Of a stretch of DNA of 8,418 nt, positions 1 through 7,900 are shown one piece after another. The stretch comes from CAZWRK01 sp964635875. GTDB lineage: Bacteria; Pseudomonadota; Gammaproteobacteria; Burkholderiales; Aquaspirillaceae. The stretch spans positions 1 to 8,418 of the forward strand of contig CAZWRK010000158.1 of assembly GCA_964635875.1 (NCBI GenBank), in the 5' to 3' direction. Below the pieces are notes generated by a model. The model worked only from the letters and a program-made list of their open reading frames with translations. It ran no database searches and was not told the origin of the DNA. Positions within the stretch are counted from its first letter, which is position 1; each line of letters opens with the position of its first letter. A program made the position numbers and the translations under genes.

Positions 1-1769
1 CACAAGGCCAAGTTCATCATGTCTTCGTCGCTGGTGCCGGGGTGGGCGGCGATAAAGTACGGGATCAGATATTGCTCTTTGCCCGCCTGTTTCGAGAAGC
101 GCTCGAACAGTTCTTTGAACTTGTCATACGCGCCCATGCCCGGCTTCATCATTTTCGACAACGGGCCATCTTCGGTGTGCTCCGGCGCGATTTTGAGATA
201 GCCGCCGACGTGGTGCTGAACCAGTTCTTTGATGTATTCCGGCGATTTGACTGCCAAATCGTAGCGCAGGCCCGATTGGATATTGATCTTCTTGACGCCG
301 CGCAGGGCTCGCGCCTTGCGATAGAGCTGGATTAACGGGCCATGATCGGTGCCGAGGTTTTCGCAAATATCGGGATATACACAGGACAGTTTGCGACAGG
401 AACGCTCGATATTCGGGTCTTTACAGGCCAGCCGGTACATATTGGCGGTGGGGCCACCTAAATCCGAAATTTGGCCGGTAAAACCGTGGGTTTTATCGCG
501 AATTTCTTCGATCTCTTTCAAGATCGATTCTTCCGAGCGGCTCTGAATAATCCGCCCTTCGTGTTCGGTAATCGAACAGAAACTACAGCCACCAAAACAG
601 CCGCGCATGATATTGACCGAGAATTTGATCATGTCCCATGCCGGAATTTTCGCATCGCCATAAGCCGGGTGCGGATTACGGGCGTAGGGCAGGCCATAAA
701 CATGGTCCATTTCTTCGGTGGTGAGCGGGATCGGTGGCGGGTTCAGCCACACATCGCGTTCGCCGTGTAATTGCACCAAGGCGCGCGCATTGCCGGGGTT
801 GGATTCCAAATGCAAGGTGCGGCTGGCATGGGCGTATAGCACCGGATCGTATGCCACAGCCTCATAAGCCGGAATCCGTACCACGGTACGGGTGCGCTGG
901 TCTCGGCGTAGGGCGACCCGCTCATGCACATTCATAAATTTGATGGGCTGGGCCGCGGTTGGATCGTTATTTTCTGTCTTGTCTTTTTCTGGCAAGTATT
1001 CGTAGGGGTTGAGATGCGGATCGACCCGTCCCGGTACGTCGACCGTGGTGGAGTCCATTTCGGCCCACTCTTCCGACGGCCGCCAGCCATGCGGAACAAT
1101 AAACGCGGTGCCACGAATATCGTGCATTTCGGACAGTTTTTCGCCTTTCGCGGCGCGGTGGGCAATCTCGACAAGGGCGCGCTCGGCGTTGCCATACAGC
1201 AAAATATCGGCTTTTGAGGTGATCAAAACCGATTGCCGAACTTTGTCGCTCCAATAATCGTAATGGGCGATGCGGCGCAAGCTTGCTTCGATACTGCCAA
1301 TCATCACGCCGGTGCCCGGATAGGCTTCGCGGCAGCGTTGCGCGTAGACCGTGACGGCGCGATCGGGGCGCTTGTTTGGTTCCCCATTCGGCGTGTAGGC
1401 ATCGTCGGAGCGTGGTTTTTTGTCTGCGGTGTAGCGATTGATCATCGAATCCATATTGCCCGCCGTCACCCCAAAGAACAGATTGGGTTTGCCCAGCGCG
1501 CGGAAATCATCCGCCGATTGCCAATCGGGCTGGCTGATAATGCCGACACGGAAACCTTGGGCTTCGAGCAAGCGGCCAACCAAGGCCATACCAAAGCTGG
1601 GGTGGTCGATATAGGCATCGCCGGTGACTAAAATAATGTCGCAGCTATCCCAGCCGAGCGCGGTCATTTCGTCGCGGGTCATCGGGAGGAACGGCGCAGG
1701 CCCAAAGCGTTTAGCCCAGTGGGGACGATAAGAAAAAATAGATTTAGCAGAAGGGATTGGTGTACTCAT
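1..1769 (-). CDS. ygiQ: YgiQ family radical SAM protein (UPF0313), C-terminus cut by window edge
   Basis: The frame reads open without a stop from the ATG at 1769-1767 to the left edge, giving about 589 residues; YgiQ proteins are about 740, so roughly 150 C-terminal residues lie outside the window. The N-terminus (FGPAPFLPM, then LGWDSCDIILVTGDAYIDHP) is the typical YgiQ Radical_SAM_N region. The [4Fe-4S] cluster motif CxxxCxxC is seen as MRGCFGGCSFC, with Cys391, Cys395 and Cys398 (around positions 578-608). The C-terminal DUF3362-type region would be the missing part. Radical SAM enzymes cleave S-adenosylmethionine to start radical chemistry; the substrate of YgiQ is not known to me. An in-frame upstream ATG at 1799-1797 would add 10 residues. 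Neither start has a clear Shine-Dalgarno sequence; I prefer 1769 because it fits the usual short N-terminus of the family. The gene appears monocistronic here, since the terminator of the preceding MaoC gene lies just upstream. Confidence 0.93.
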   Translation of the reverse strand, partial: MSTPIPSAKSIFSYRPHWAKRFGPAPFLPMTRDEMTALGWDSCDIILVTGDAYIDHPSFGMALVGRLLEAQGFRVGIISQPDWQSADDFRALGKPNLFFGVTAGNMDSMINRYTADKKPRSDDAYTPNGEPNKRPDRAVTVYAQRCREAYPGTGVMIGSIEASLRRIAHYDYWSDKVRQSVLITSKADILLYGNAERALVEIAHRAAKGEKLSEMHDIRGTAFIVPHGWRPSEEWAEMDSTTVDVPGRVDPHLNPYEYLPEKDKTENNDPTAAQPIKFMNVHERVALRRDQRTRTVVRIPAYEAVAYDPVLYAHASRTLHLESNPGNARALVQLHGERDVWLNPPPIPLTTEEMDHVYGLPYARNPHPAYGDAKIPAWDMIKFSVNIMRGCFGGCSFCSITEHEGRIIQSRSEESILKEIEEIRDKTHGFTGQISDLGGPTANMYRLACKDPNIERSCRKLSCVYPDICENLGTDHGPLIQLYRKARALRGVKKINIQSGLRYDLAVKSPEYIKELVQHHVGGYLKIAPEHTEDGPLSKMMKPGMGAYDKFKELFERFSKQAGKEQYLIPYFIAAHPGTSDEDMMNLAL

Positions 1770-1858
1770 GAGATCGGTCGATTTCAGCAAGCTGCGCATT
1801 GTGCCAGAGTTGGCGCGCTAACGCACGAAAATCCCTGATTTTTCATTGACATAGCACG

Positions 1859-1889
1859 AAAAAAGACCACGTAATTCATGTGGTCTTTT
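1859..1889 (-). terminator. Rho-independent terminator of the MaoC-like gene
   Basis: A perfect 10-base inverted repeat (AAAAGACCAC at 1861-1870 and GTGGTCTTTT at 1880-1889) encloses a 9-base loop. Read on the minus strand, the hairpin ends in a run of six T (complement of 1859-1864) and lies about 20 bases after the stop codon of the MaoC-like gene at 1910. It therefore ends that transcript before ygiQ. The A/T pairs at the base of the stem are symmetric, so weak activity on the plus strand is possible, but no plus-strand gene reads into it. Confidence 0.85.
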
Positions 1890-1909
1890 GAGTAGGTAGC
1901 GGGGGTTTT

Positions 1910-2383
1910 TTAATCTTGTGTCGAGCGACACGCCACCCAGATCGCGTTTTCTAATTCGAGCGCCAATTGGTCTTCTTGGTTATGAACCCACCACTTTAGC
2001 TGCACCACCCCGAAATTGGGCTTGGAGCTAGAGCGTTTTTTGCCGAGCACTTCGACGGTCACGCGCAAGGTATCGCCGGCACGGGTCGGACGCGGCCAGC
2101 GTAGTTTATCAATCGACAAGCCGACTAATCCGCCCGCAACCCGTGGCGCGAGCATGTCAACAAACTGCCGCATCGCGGTGACGGCAGTATGCCAGCCACT
2201 GGCCGCATGGCCGCCAAATACGTTATCGGTCGAAACGTTGGGGTCGGTGTGAAAGGGTTGCGGATCATATTGATGCGCGAAGGCGATAATGTCATCGACG
2301 CTCAGGGTATGGGTGATCGGGCTGGGAAACTGCGCGCCCACTTCTAAATCTTCAAAATAAATCAGCGCTTGCGATGTGGTCAT
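1910..2383 (-). CDS. MaoC-like hot-dog fold acyl-CoA hydratase/dehydratase family protein
   Basis: This 157-residue protein has the features of the MaoC-like dehydratase family, single-domain hot-dog proteins that act on acyl-CoA thioesters and include the (R)-specific enoyl-CoA hydratases (PhaJ). The Asp/His pair that is catalytic in PhaJ-type hydratases (D-x4-H) is seen as Asp40 and His45 in YDPQPFH; the usual Asn of the D-x-N-P-x-H signature is Gln42 here. Next comes a family-typical FGGHAASGWHT stretch (residues 56-66), then the hot-dog sheet with LRWPRPTRAGDTL (about 94-106). There is no signal peptide or membrane segment, so it should be cytoplasmic. The exact substrate cannot be read from the sequence. 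The start at 2383 follows only a weak purine stretch (TAAGAA). The gene is transcribed divergently from the CDF transporter gene and ends at its own terminator. Confidence 0.88.
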   Translation of the reverse strand: MTTSQALIYFEDLEVGAQFPSPITHTLSVDDIIAFAHQYDPQPFHTDPNVSTDNVFGGHAASGWHTAVTAMRQFVDMLAPRVAGGLVGLSIDKLRWPRPTRAGDTLRVTVEVLGKKRSSSKPNFGVVQLKWWVHNQEDQLALELENAIWVACRSTQD

Positions 2384-2499
2384 AGCCGAATTCTTACGCG
2401 AGTTTAGGAACGTGTCATTCTATTGAAGCGCGTGACATCAGCAAAATTTAAATCAATGGATGGCATAATCTGACCTTCCTTTTTGATGCCAGAAAATTC
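2384..2499. promoter_or_regulatory. Divergent promoter region between the MaoC-like gene and the CDF gene
   Basis: These 116 bases separate two divergently transcribed genes, so they must hold a promoter for each. On the plus strand the best -10-like hexamer is CATAAT (2464-2469), 30 bases before the CDF start, but the -35 region at the proper distance is poor. A second option is TTGAAG (2423-2428) with TTTAAA (2447-2452), spacing 18. I see no clear inverted repeat that would suggest a metal-responsive operator. The individual hexamers are weak guesses; only the general assignment is firm. Confidence 0.35.
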
Positions 2500-3705
2500 A
2501 TGAACTCCTCAGCCCATTTCGAGGCCTCACCCAAGGCCGAAACCCATTCTCTTGAGCGCCAACAAGCCGCTCATCGCAGCACCATGGTGAGCGTTGTCGT
2601 CAATATCGTGTTGGTGGTTTTGCAGATTGCGGTGGGGCTGTGGGCGCGTTCACAGAGTTTGGTGGCGGATGGTTTGCATTCTCTGTCGGATTTGGTCGCG
2701 GATTTTGTGGTGTTGTTCGTCAATAAATTTAGCCATGCTGGCGCGGATGAACGCCATCCGTATGGTCATGCCCGCTTTGAAACCGCAGCATCCTTATTAT
2801 TAGGGGTGTTGTTGTTTGTGGCGGGGGTCGGCATGTTGTGGTCGGCGGGGAGCAAAATTCAACACCCTGAAACCATCGCCAATGTTCACGTTGTGGCGTT
2901 GTGGGTGGCGCTATTGACCTTGGTCGCCAAAGAGGGCTTGTTCCGCTACATGCTCAAAATTGCAGAGCGCGTGAAATCAGGCATGTTGATTGCCAATGCG
3001 TGGCATGCCCGTTCGGATGCGGCTTCTTCTTTGGTGGTCGCGGGCGGGATTATCGGGAACTTGGCGGGATATCCGTTTCTGGATCCGCTCGCCGCGGCTT
3101 TGGTCGGATTTATGATTGCCCGCACCGGCTGGAAATTTACGTGGCAAGCGTTGTCGGATTTGATGGATGAAAGTCTCGATGACACCGAAGTGAATGCGAT
3201 TCGCGCGACTTTGGCCGAAACCGCCGGTGTCAAAGATGTTCATGATCTTCGGACCCGCAAAATGGGCGATTTGGCGCTGGTCGATGCGCATGTTTTGGTC
3301 GATAGCTATGTCAGTGTGTCCGAGGGGCATCATATTGCGGCGCTGGCGCGGCGGCGGGTGATGGAAAATCACGCGGTATTAGATGTGCTGGTGCATGTCG
3401 ATCCTGAGGATGACCACGGCCACGCTTCGAGCATTAGCCTACCGAGCCGCGATGTTTTGGAACAACATTTTGAACAAGCCCTTGGCCCAGCACTGTCGAG
3501 CCATGTTCAGCTGCAAATGCACTACCTCAACGGCAAAATCGAGCTGGATATTGTCATGCGCGCGGAGTTTAACCAGCTCTCCGTGCAAGAGCGTGAACGC
3601 TTGCTGCAAGCGCTTCACGAGTGTACCCAAACACTCGGCCAACTTGGCATTAGCCAATTCCGCCATTTAGTCCCCGCTGAGTCGCCCGCGCTGTTGCGGG
3701 AGTGA
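2500..3705 (+). CDS. Cation diffusion facilitator (CDF) family divalent metal efflux transporter, FieF-like with C-terminal extension
   Basis: This 401-residue inner-membrane protein aligns by motif with E. coli FieF (YiiP), a proton-coupled Zn2+/Fe2+ exporter. The transmembrane metal site A is His60 and Asp64 in helix 2 (LHSLSD) plus His169 and Asp173 in helix 5 (HARSD); FieF has Asp at the first position, so site A is H-D-H-D here. Site B residues are Asp83, His86 and His90 (DERHPYGH). The cytoplasmic site C ligands His248, His264, His277, His299 and Asp301 (HVD) are all present. Six membrane helices fit residues about 28-208, followed by the cytoplasmic domain to about 301. About 95 further residues form an extension absent from the 300-residue FieF; its predicted strand-helix alternation could be another small alpha/beta domain. 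The first ATG is used although it lacks a good Shine-Dalgarno; the next Met (29) lies at the edge of helix 1. Metal specificity cannot be fixed; Zn, Fe, Co, Cd or Mn are possible. Confidence 0.93.
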   Translation: MNSSAHFEASPKAETHSLERQQAAHRSTMVSVVVNIVLVVLQIAVGLWARSQSLVADGLHSLSDLVADFVVLFVNKFSHAGADERHPYGHARFETAASLLLGVLLFVAGVGMLWSAGSKIQHPETIANVHVVALWVALLTLVAKEGLFRYMLKIAERVKSGMLIANAWHARSDAASSLVVAGGIIGNLAGYPFLDPLAAALVGFMIARTGWKFTWQALSDLMDESLDDTEVNAIRATLAETAGVKDVHDLRTRKMGDLALVDAHVLVDSYVSVSEGHHIAALARRRVMENHAVLDVLVHVDPEDDHGHASSISLPSRDVLEQHFEQALGPALSSHVQLQMHYLNGKIELDIVMRAEFNQLSVQERERLLQALHECTQTLGQLGISQFRHLVPAESPALLRE

Positions 3706-3733
3706 AGAACTGTTCACGCGTGTTCTAGTCAAG

Positions 3734-3762
3734 AAAGCCCACCAAATAGGTGGGCTTTTTTT
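3734..3762 (+). terminator. Strong rho-independent terminator after the CDF gene
   Basis: The inverted repeat AAAGCCCACC (3734-3743) and GGTGGGCTTT (3749-3758) forms a perfect 10-base-pair stem with a 5-base loop, followed by T residues to 3762. It lies 28 bases after the CDF stop codon. It insulates the CRISPR-Cas locus from read-through, so cas1 must be driven by a promoter between 3763 and 3931. Confidence 0.92.
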
Positions 3763-3765
3763 ATG

Positions 3766-3777
3766 GACAAATTTGTC
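3766..3777. promoter_or_regulatory. 12-base perfect palindrome upstream of cas1, possible operator
   Basis: GACAAATTTGTC is a perfect palindrome just after the CDF terminator and about 155 bases before the cas1 start. Its right arm is part of TTTGTCAAAT, a word that recurs upstream of the presumed csy1 gene at 8322-8331. A dimeric regulator could bind such a site, but no regulator is encoded nearby and AT-rich palindromes arise by chance, so this is only a candidate. Confidence 0.3.
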
Positions 3778-3781
3778 AAAT
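3772..3781 (+). repeat. Shared 10-base word A, copy upstream of cas1
   Basis: TTTGTCAAAT occurs here and again at 8322-8331, upstream of the presumed csy1. The match is exact over 10 bases. This copy overlaps the right arm of the palindrome at 3766-3777. It could be a common regulatory site for the two cas transcripts or a chance match in AT-rich DNA. Confidence 0.35.
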
Positions 3782-3863
3782 CCATTCAGCGGTGAAAAAG
3801 GTGTCTCATGACATCTAGCAGTTGAGCTTGCTTTTGGAATGATTGTTTGATGTCACGATATTG

Positions 3864-3873
3864 AATGGCATTT
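3864..3873 (+). repeat. Shared 10-base word B, copy upstream of cas1
   Basis: AATGGCATTT occurs here, 58 bases before the cas1 start codon, and again at 8334-8343, 50 bases before the presumed csy1 start codon. The match is exact over 10 bases and the two distances are similar, which fits a promoter-proximal element. It follows word A in both regions, although the spacing between the words differs (about 80 bases here, 2 bases there). Confidence 0.35.
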
Positions 3874-3920
3874 TGTTTTAGCGTTGAAGTTTGTTTTGAA
3901 TATTCATCTTCTTGCTGATA

Positions 3921-3926
3921 AAGGAA
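3921..3926 (+). promoter_or_regulatory. Ribosome binding site of cas1
   Basis: AAGGAA lies 5 bases before the ATG at 3932, a normal Shine-Dalgarno distance. It decides the start: the longer reading from the TTG at 3884 has no such site and would add 16 residues not found at the start of type I-F Cas1 proteins. Confidence 0.8.
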
Positions 3927-3931
3927 CGCAT

Positions 3932-4906
3932 ATGCACGATTTTTCGCCTTCTGATTTGAAAACGATTTTGCATTCCAAGCGCGCCAATTTGTATTACCTC
4001 GAGCATTGCCGTGTGTTGGTCAATGGTGGGCGGGTGGAGTACGTCACCGAACAGGGCAAACAATCCTTGTATTGGAATATCCCGATTGCGAACACCACCA
4101 CATTGCTGCTCGGCACGGGGACTTCTGTCACCCAAGCCGCGATGCGCGAATTGGCCAAAGCGGGGGTGATGGTCGGATTTTGTGGGGGCGGTGGAACGCC
4201 ATTGTTTACCGCCGGTGAAATCGAGATGGAGGTGGCATGGCAATCGCCCCAATCCGAATACCGTCCAACCGAATACTTGCAAAAGTGGGTGGCCTTTTGG
4301 TTTGACGAAGAAAAAAGACTCGCCGCCGCCAAGCAGTTACAACAAGCGCGGCTGGCGCGGATTCGTCAACAGTGGCTGGAGAGTCGCCCTTTGCGCGATG
4401 CCGGTTTTTCGGTGAACAGCGAACAGTTTGAAAGCGTGTTGCACTCCAGTTTTGTCAATTTGGCGCATGCCCCCGATCACAACAGTTTATTGCTCGAAGA
4501 AGCGCGCTTGTCTAAGCAACTGTTCCGCTTGGCCGCCGGTGCAACATCTTATGGCGAATTTTCCCGTGCCAAGCGCGGCAGCGGCAGCGATCCGGCCAAT
4601 CGTTTTTTGGATCACGGCAACTACTTGGCGTATGGCTTGGGGGCGACAGCGACTTGGGTGCTTGGTTTGCCGCACGGATTGGCAATTTTGCACGGTAAAA
4701 CACGGCGTGGCGGGCTGGTGTTTGACGCGGCCGACTTGGTGAAAGATGCGATCGTCTTGCCACAAGCCTTTATCAGCGCCATGCGCGGCGACGATGAACA
4801 GACTTTCCGTCAGAACTGCATTAGCCAGCTGACGCGCAGCGAGGCGCTCGATTTTATGATCGACGAACTGAAAAACATTGCCGAACAACACGGAGCGCGC
4901 AAATGA
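3932..4906 (+). CDS. cas1: Type I-F CRISPR-associated endonuclease Cas1
   Basis: Cas1 is the metal-dependent integrase that, with Cas2, inserts new spacers into the CRISPR array. This 324-residue protein closely resembles Cas1 of Pseudomonas type I-F systems, as I recall that sequence: FSPSDLKTILHSKRANLYYL at the start, then NIPIANTTTLLLGTGTS and FCGGGGTPLF. The metal-binding residues are present and at the same numbers as in the Pseudomonas enzyme: Glu190, His254 (in LPHGLAILHGKT), Asp265 and Asp268. The N-terminal beta-sandwich covers about residues 1-95 and the all-alpha catalytic domain the rest. The gene overlaps cas2-3 by ATGA, so the two are probably translationally coupled; this fits the known Cas1/Cas2-3 complex of type I-F. 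There is no frameshift or lost catalytic residue, so it should be active. Having cas1 and cas2-3 speaks against the transposon-associated I-F3 variant, which lacks them. Confidence 0.97.
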   Translation: MHDFSPSDLKTILHSKRANLYYLEHCRVLVNGGRVEYVTEQGKQSLYWNIPIANTTTLLLGTGTSVTQAAMRELAKAGVMVGFCGGGGTPLFTAGEIEMEVAWQSPQSEYRPTEYLQKWVAFWFDEEKRLAAAKQLQQARLARIRQQWLESRPLRDAGFSVNSEQFESVLHSSFVNLAHAPDHNSLLLEEARLSKQLFRLAAGATSYGEFSRAKRGSGSDPANRFLDHGNYLAYGLGATATWVLGLPHGLAILHGKTRRGGLVFDAADLVKDAIVLPQAFISAMRGDDEQTFRQNCISQLTRSEALDFMIDELKNIAEQHGARK

Positions 4907-7900
4907 ACATTTTATTGGTATCGCAATGCGATAAACGCGCCCTCACCGAAACGCGGCGGATTCTCGATCAATTTGCCGAGCGGTGCGGCGATCGGACATG
5001 GCAAACGCCGATCACTCAAGCCGGTCTGGATACTTTGCGCAAATTGCTGCGCAAAACCGCTCGCAAAAATACTGCCGTGGCGTGTCATTGGCTGCGCGGT
5101 CGCGATCATCGCGAGCTGGTGTGGATCGTCGGCGATGCGCGTCGCTTCAATGCAGAAGGTGCCGTGCCCACCAATACGACAGGCCGAGACGTTTTGCGCA
5201 GCGATGATGAAAACGACTGGCTCAGCGGCGAAGACATTCGCTTATTGGCGGGACTGGCGGCGCTATTTCATGATTTGGGCAAAGCGTGCGAGGCGTTTCA
5301 GATGCGCTTGCGGAGCAAAGGCCCGCATCCGGCCAATGTCTACCGTCATGAATGGGTGTCCTTGCGCTTGATTCAGGCATTTGTCGGGCAGGATGACGAC
5401 GCGACTTGGCTGGCGCGGCTACAAGATCCCGCCCAGATGACGACGGACAACTGGACAAATCGTCTGGAAAAAGCGCAGTTGCAAGACGGTGAACACGACA
5501 AGGCCCGCGATAACAAACCCTTTGCCGATGGTGTATTGCCGCCGATGGCCGCTGCCGTGTGCTGGCTGGTGCTGAGTCATCACAAGTTGCCCGTCAGTAA
5601 TGATCAGACATTGAATGCTAGCCGTATCGCCACCGGTCTAATCGCGTTGGACAGCAAGTGGAACCAGCCTTTTGACAGTGTCACCGTCAAAGAAGCCGAA
5701 CCTTATTGGGACTTTCCCTATGGTTTGCCCTGCGATGATTCCTTGTGGCGCGCCCGCGTTGCAGATATTGCACGGCAGTTAGCCGCCCGCCAGAACACAG
5801 CGACGACGTGGCTGGATCAGCCTTATCCGCTGCATCTGGCACGGCTCATCCTGATGCTGGCGGATCACCATTTTTCTAGTCAAATCGTTAAACCGAGCTG
5901 GGTGGCGGGAAAGGAAAAAGAAACCGCTTTTGCCAATACCCTATCTTCTACCCAGAAAAATAACCCTAAGTACGCCGGCCGCCAATTCAACCAGACCTTG
6001 CCCGAGCACCTTAACGGCGTTGCTCGCCACGCACTGACGACCGCCCGCGTCTTGCCGGACATTGCACGTGCGCTGCCCACATTGGGCCGTCATCCACTGC
6101 TGCAAAAACGCAGCGCCGATCGCCGGTTTGCATGGCAAGACAAAGCGTTTGATGTGGCGAGCAGTGTCCGCGATCAAGCGGCGAAACAGGGCGCTTTTAT
6201 CATCAATATGGCTTCGACTGGCTGCGGCAAGACGCTGGCTAACGCGCGCATCATGTACGCGCTGGCGCGGCCAGATACGGGCTTTCGTTGCGCTTTTGCG
6301 CTGGGATTGCGCACCTTGACTCTGCAAACAGGGCAGGTTTTTCGCGATCGACTGAATCTCGGGGAAGATCAGTTGGCGATTCGGGTCGGTGGGGTAGCGA
6401 GCCGAGAACTGCTTGAGCATCAGGCCAAATTGGCAGAGGAACAAGCCGAGGCCTGCGGTTCGGCCTCTGCCGATAAAAACGCCTTGATGGACGAAGAAAC
6501 CGCCATTCATTTTGAAGGCAATCCCGATCATCCTTTGCTGCAACAAATGAGCCACGACCCGCGTTTCAACAAACTGTTGGTCGCTCCACTCTTGGTGTGC
6601 ACGATTGACCATTTGACGCCCGCCACTGAAAGCACACGCGGCGGGCGGCAGATCGCACCGATGTTGCGTTTGATGAGTTCGGATGTGGTGCTCGACGAGC
6701 CGGATGATTTTTCGGTCGAGGATTTACCCGCCTTGACCCGTTTGGTGCATTGGGCGGGATTGCTGGGCAGTCGGGTGTTGGTGTCTTCGGCCACGCTACC
6801 TCCGGCGATGTTGCAATGCTTATTTGATGCGTATTTGCAGGGGCGGGCGTATTACCAAGCACATCGGGGCGAACCTCATTTGCCGTTGGATGTCTGTTGT
6901 GTATGGGTGGACGAGCGTGAAAGTCGTCATGCGCATTGCTCGAACAGTGCGGCATTTCAGGGCGCGCATGTGGCGTTTGCCCAAGCTCGGTACGCGTGGT
7001 TGGCCACACAAAAACCGCGCCGCACAGCCGCTTTGTTGCCTTTAACGGGTGTCCCAAAACAAGAAGCAGAAATGTTTGGTGCGTTGGCGAACTTGCTGCG
7101 CGAACAAGCCTTGCGCTTGCATGCCACCAACCATGACATCGACCCGAAAACCGGACGGCGAGTCAGCATCGGCCTGATGCGCTTTGCCCATATCGACAAG
7201 ATTTATCCGCTGGCGCAAGCGCTGTACGCACAGGATGTGCCGGATGGTGTGCAGATTCATTTGTGTGTTTACCACTCGCAATACCCGCTGTTGCTGCGAT
7301 CTGCGATTGAGCGACGGCTGGACGCGGCACTGACTCGACACAACAAAGAGGCGCTATTCGCCTTGCCGGATATTCGTCGGCGATTGGATCAAAGCGCCGC
7401 ACAAGATCAGTTATTTATTGTCTTGTCTTCGCCGGTGAGTGAGGTCGGGCGCGACCATTGTTACAACTGGGCGATTGCTGAGCCTTCTTCTATGCGTTCG
7501 TTGATTCAATTGGCTGGGCGTGTGCGTCGTCATTGGCCGGAGGATTTTTCGGGACTGAATGTGCTGATTTTGCAGCACAGTTTGGCGGCATGGTTGGGGG
7601 GGAAGCCTGCGTATTGCCGTCCAGGTTTTGAGAATGGTGAATTCAGCCTCAAAAGCGTCGATCTGGCGGATATCTTGCCTGAATCCGACTACCGACACCT
7701 CGACGCCCGCCCACGATTGTTGGCGCGGCCTGAGCTGCGACCTAGCCGCAATTTAGTCGATTTGGAACACGCGCGTTTGCAAGCAGATTTGAATCAAATC
7801 GAAATTCCTGCTGAATATGAAGATGAACCACCGAAGCCTCGCCTGTGTGCGGCGAGTTGTTGGCAGTGGCCACAAGCTATGTTGCATGGCGGTTTGCAGC

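Noticed and set aside
42..1631. Several plus- and minus-strand reading frames of 60-130 codons across the left part of the window
   Set aside because: They lie over the uninterrupted ygiQ frame on the minus strand, which has clear family motifs; the others resemble no known protein and are shadows.
1846..1851. TTGACA on the plus strand resembling a -35 promoter element
   Set aside because: There is no -10 hexamer at 16-18 bases and no plus-strand gene downstream before 2500.
2486..2503. Five-codon reading frame (MPENS) whose TGA overlaps the CDF start codon, possible leader peptide
   Set aside because: It is preceded by a pyrimidine-rich stretch with no Shine-Dalgarno, and such short frames are common by chance.
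3685..3700. Small hairpin CCCGC-GCGGG at the end of the CDF gene
   Set aside because: It has only 5 base pairs, lies within the coding sequence and has no T-run; the real terminator is at 3734-3762.
3884..3931. Longer cas1 reading starting at the TTG at 3884
   Set aside because: It has no ribosome binding site, and its 16 extra residues do not belong to Cas1; the ATG at 3932 has AAGGAA at the right distance and gives the family's usual N-terminus.
3706..3931. Possible CRISPR repeats or leader upstream of cas1
   Set aside because: No repeat unit of 20 or more bases recurs and nothing resembles the I-F repeat with its internal hairpin.
5941..6612. 223-codon minus-strand open frame inside cas2-3
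   Set aside because: It is antisense to the well-supported Cas3 region containing Walker A, and its sequence matches no family I recognise.
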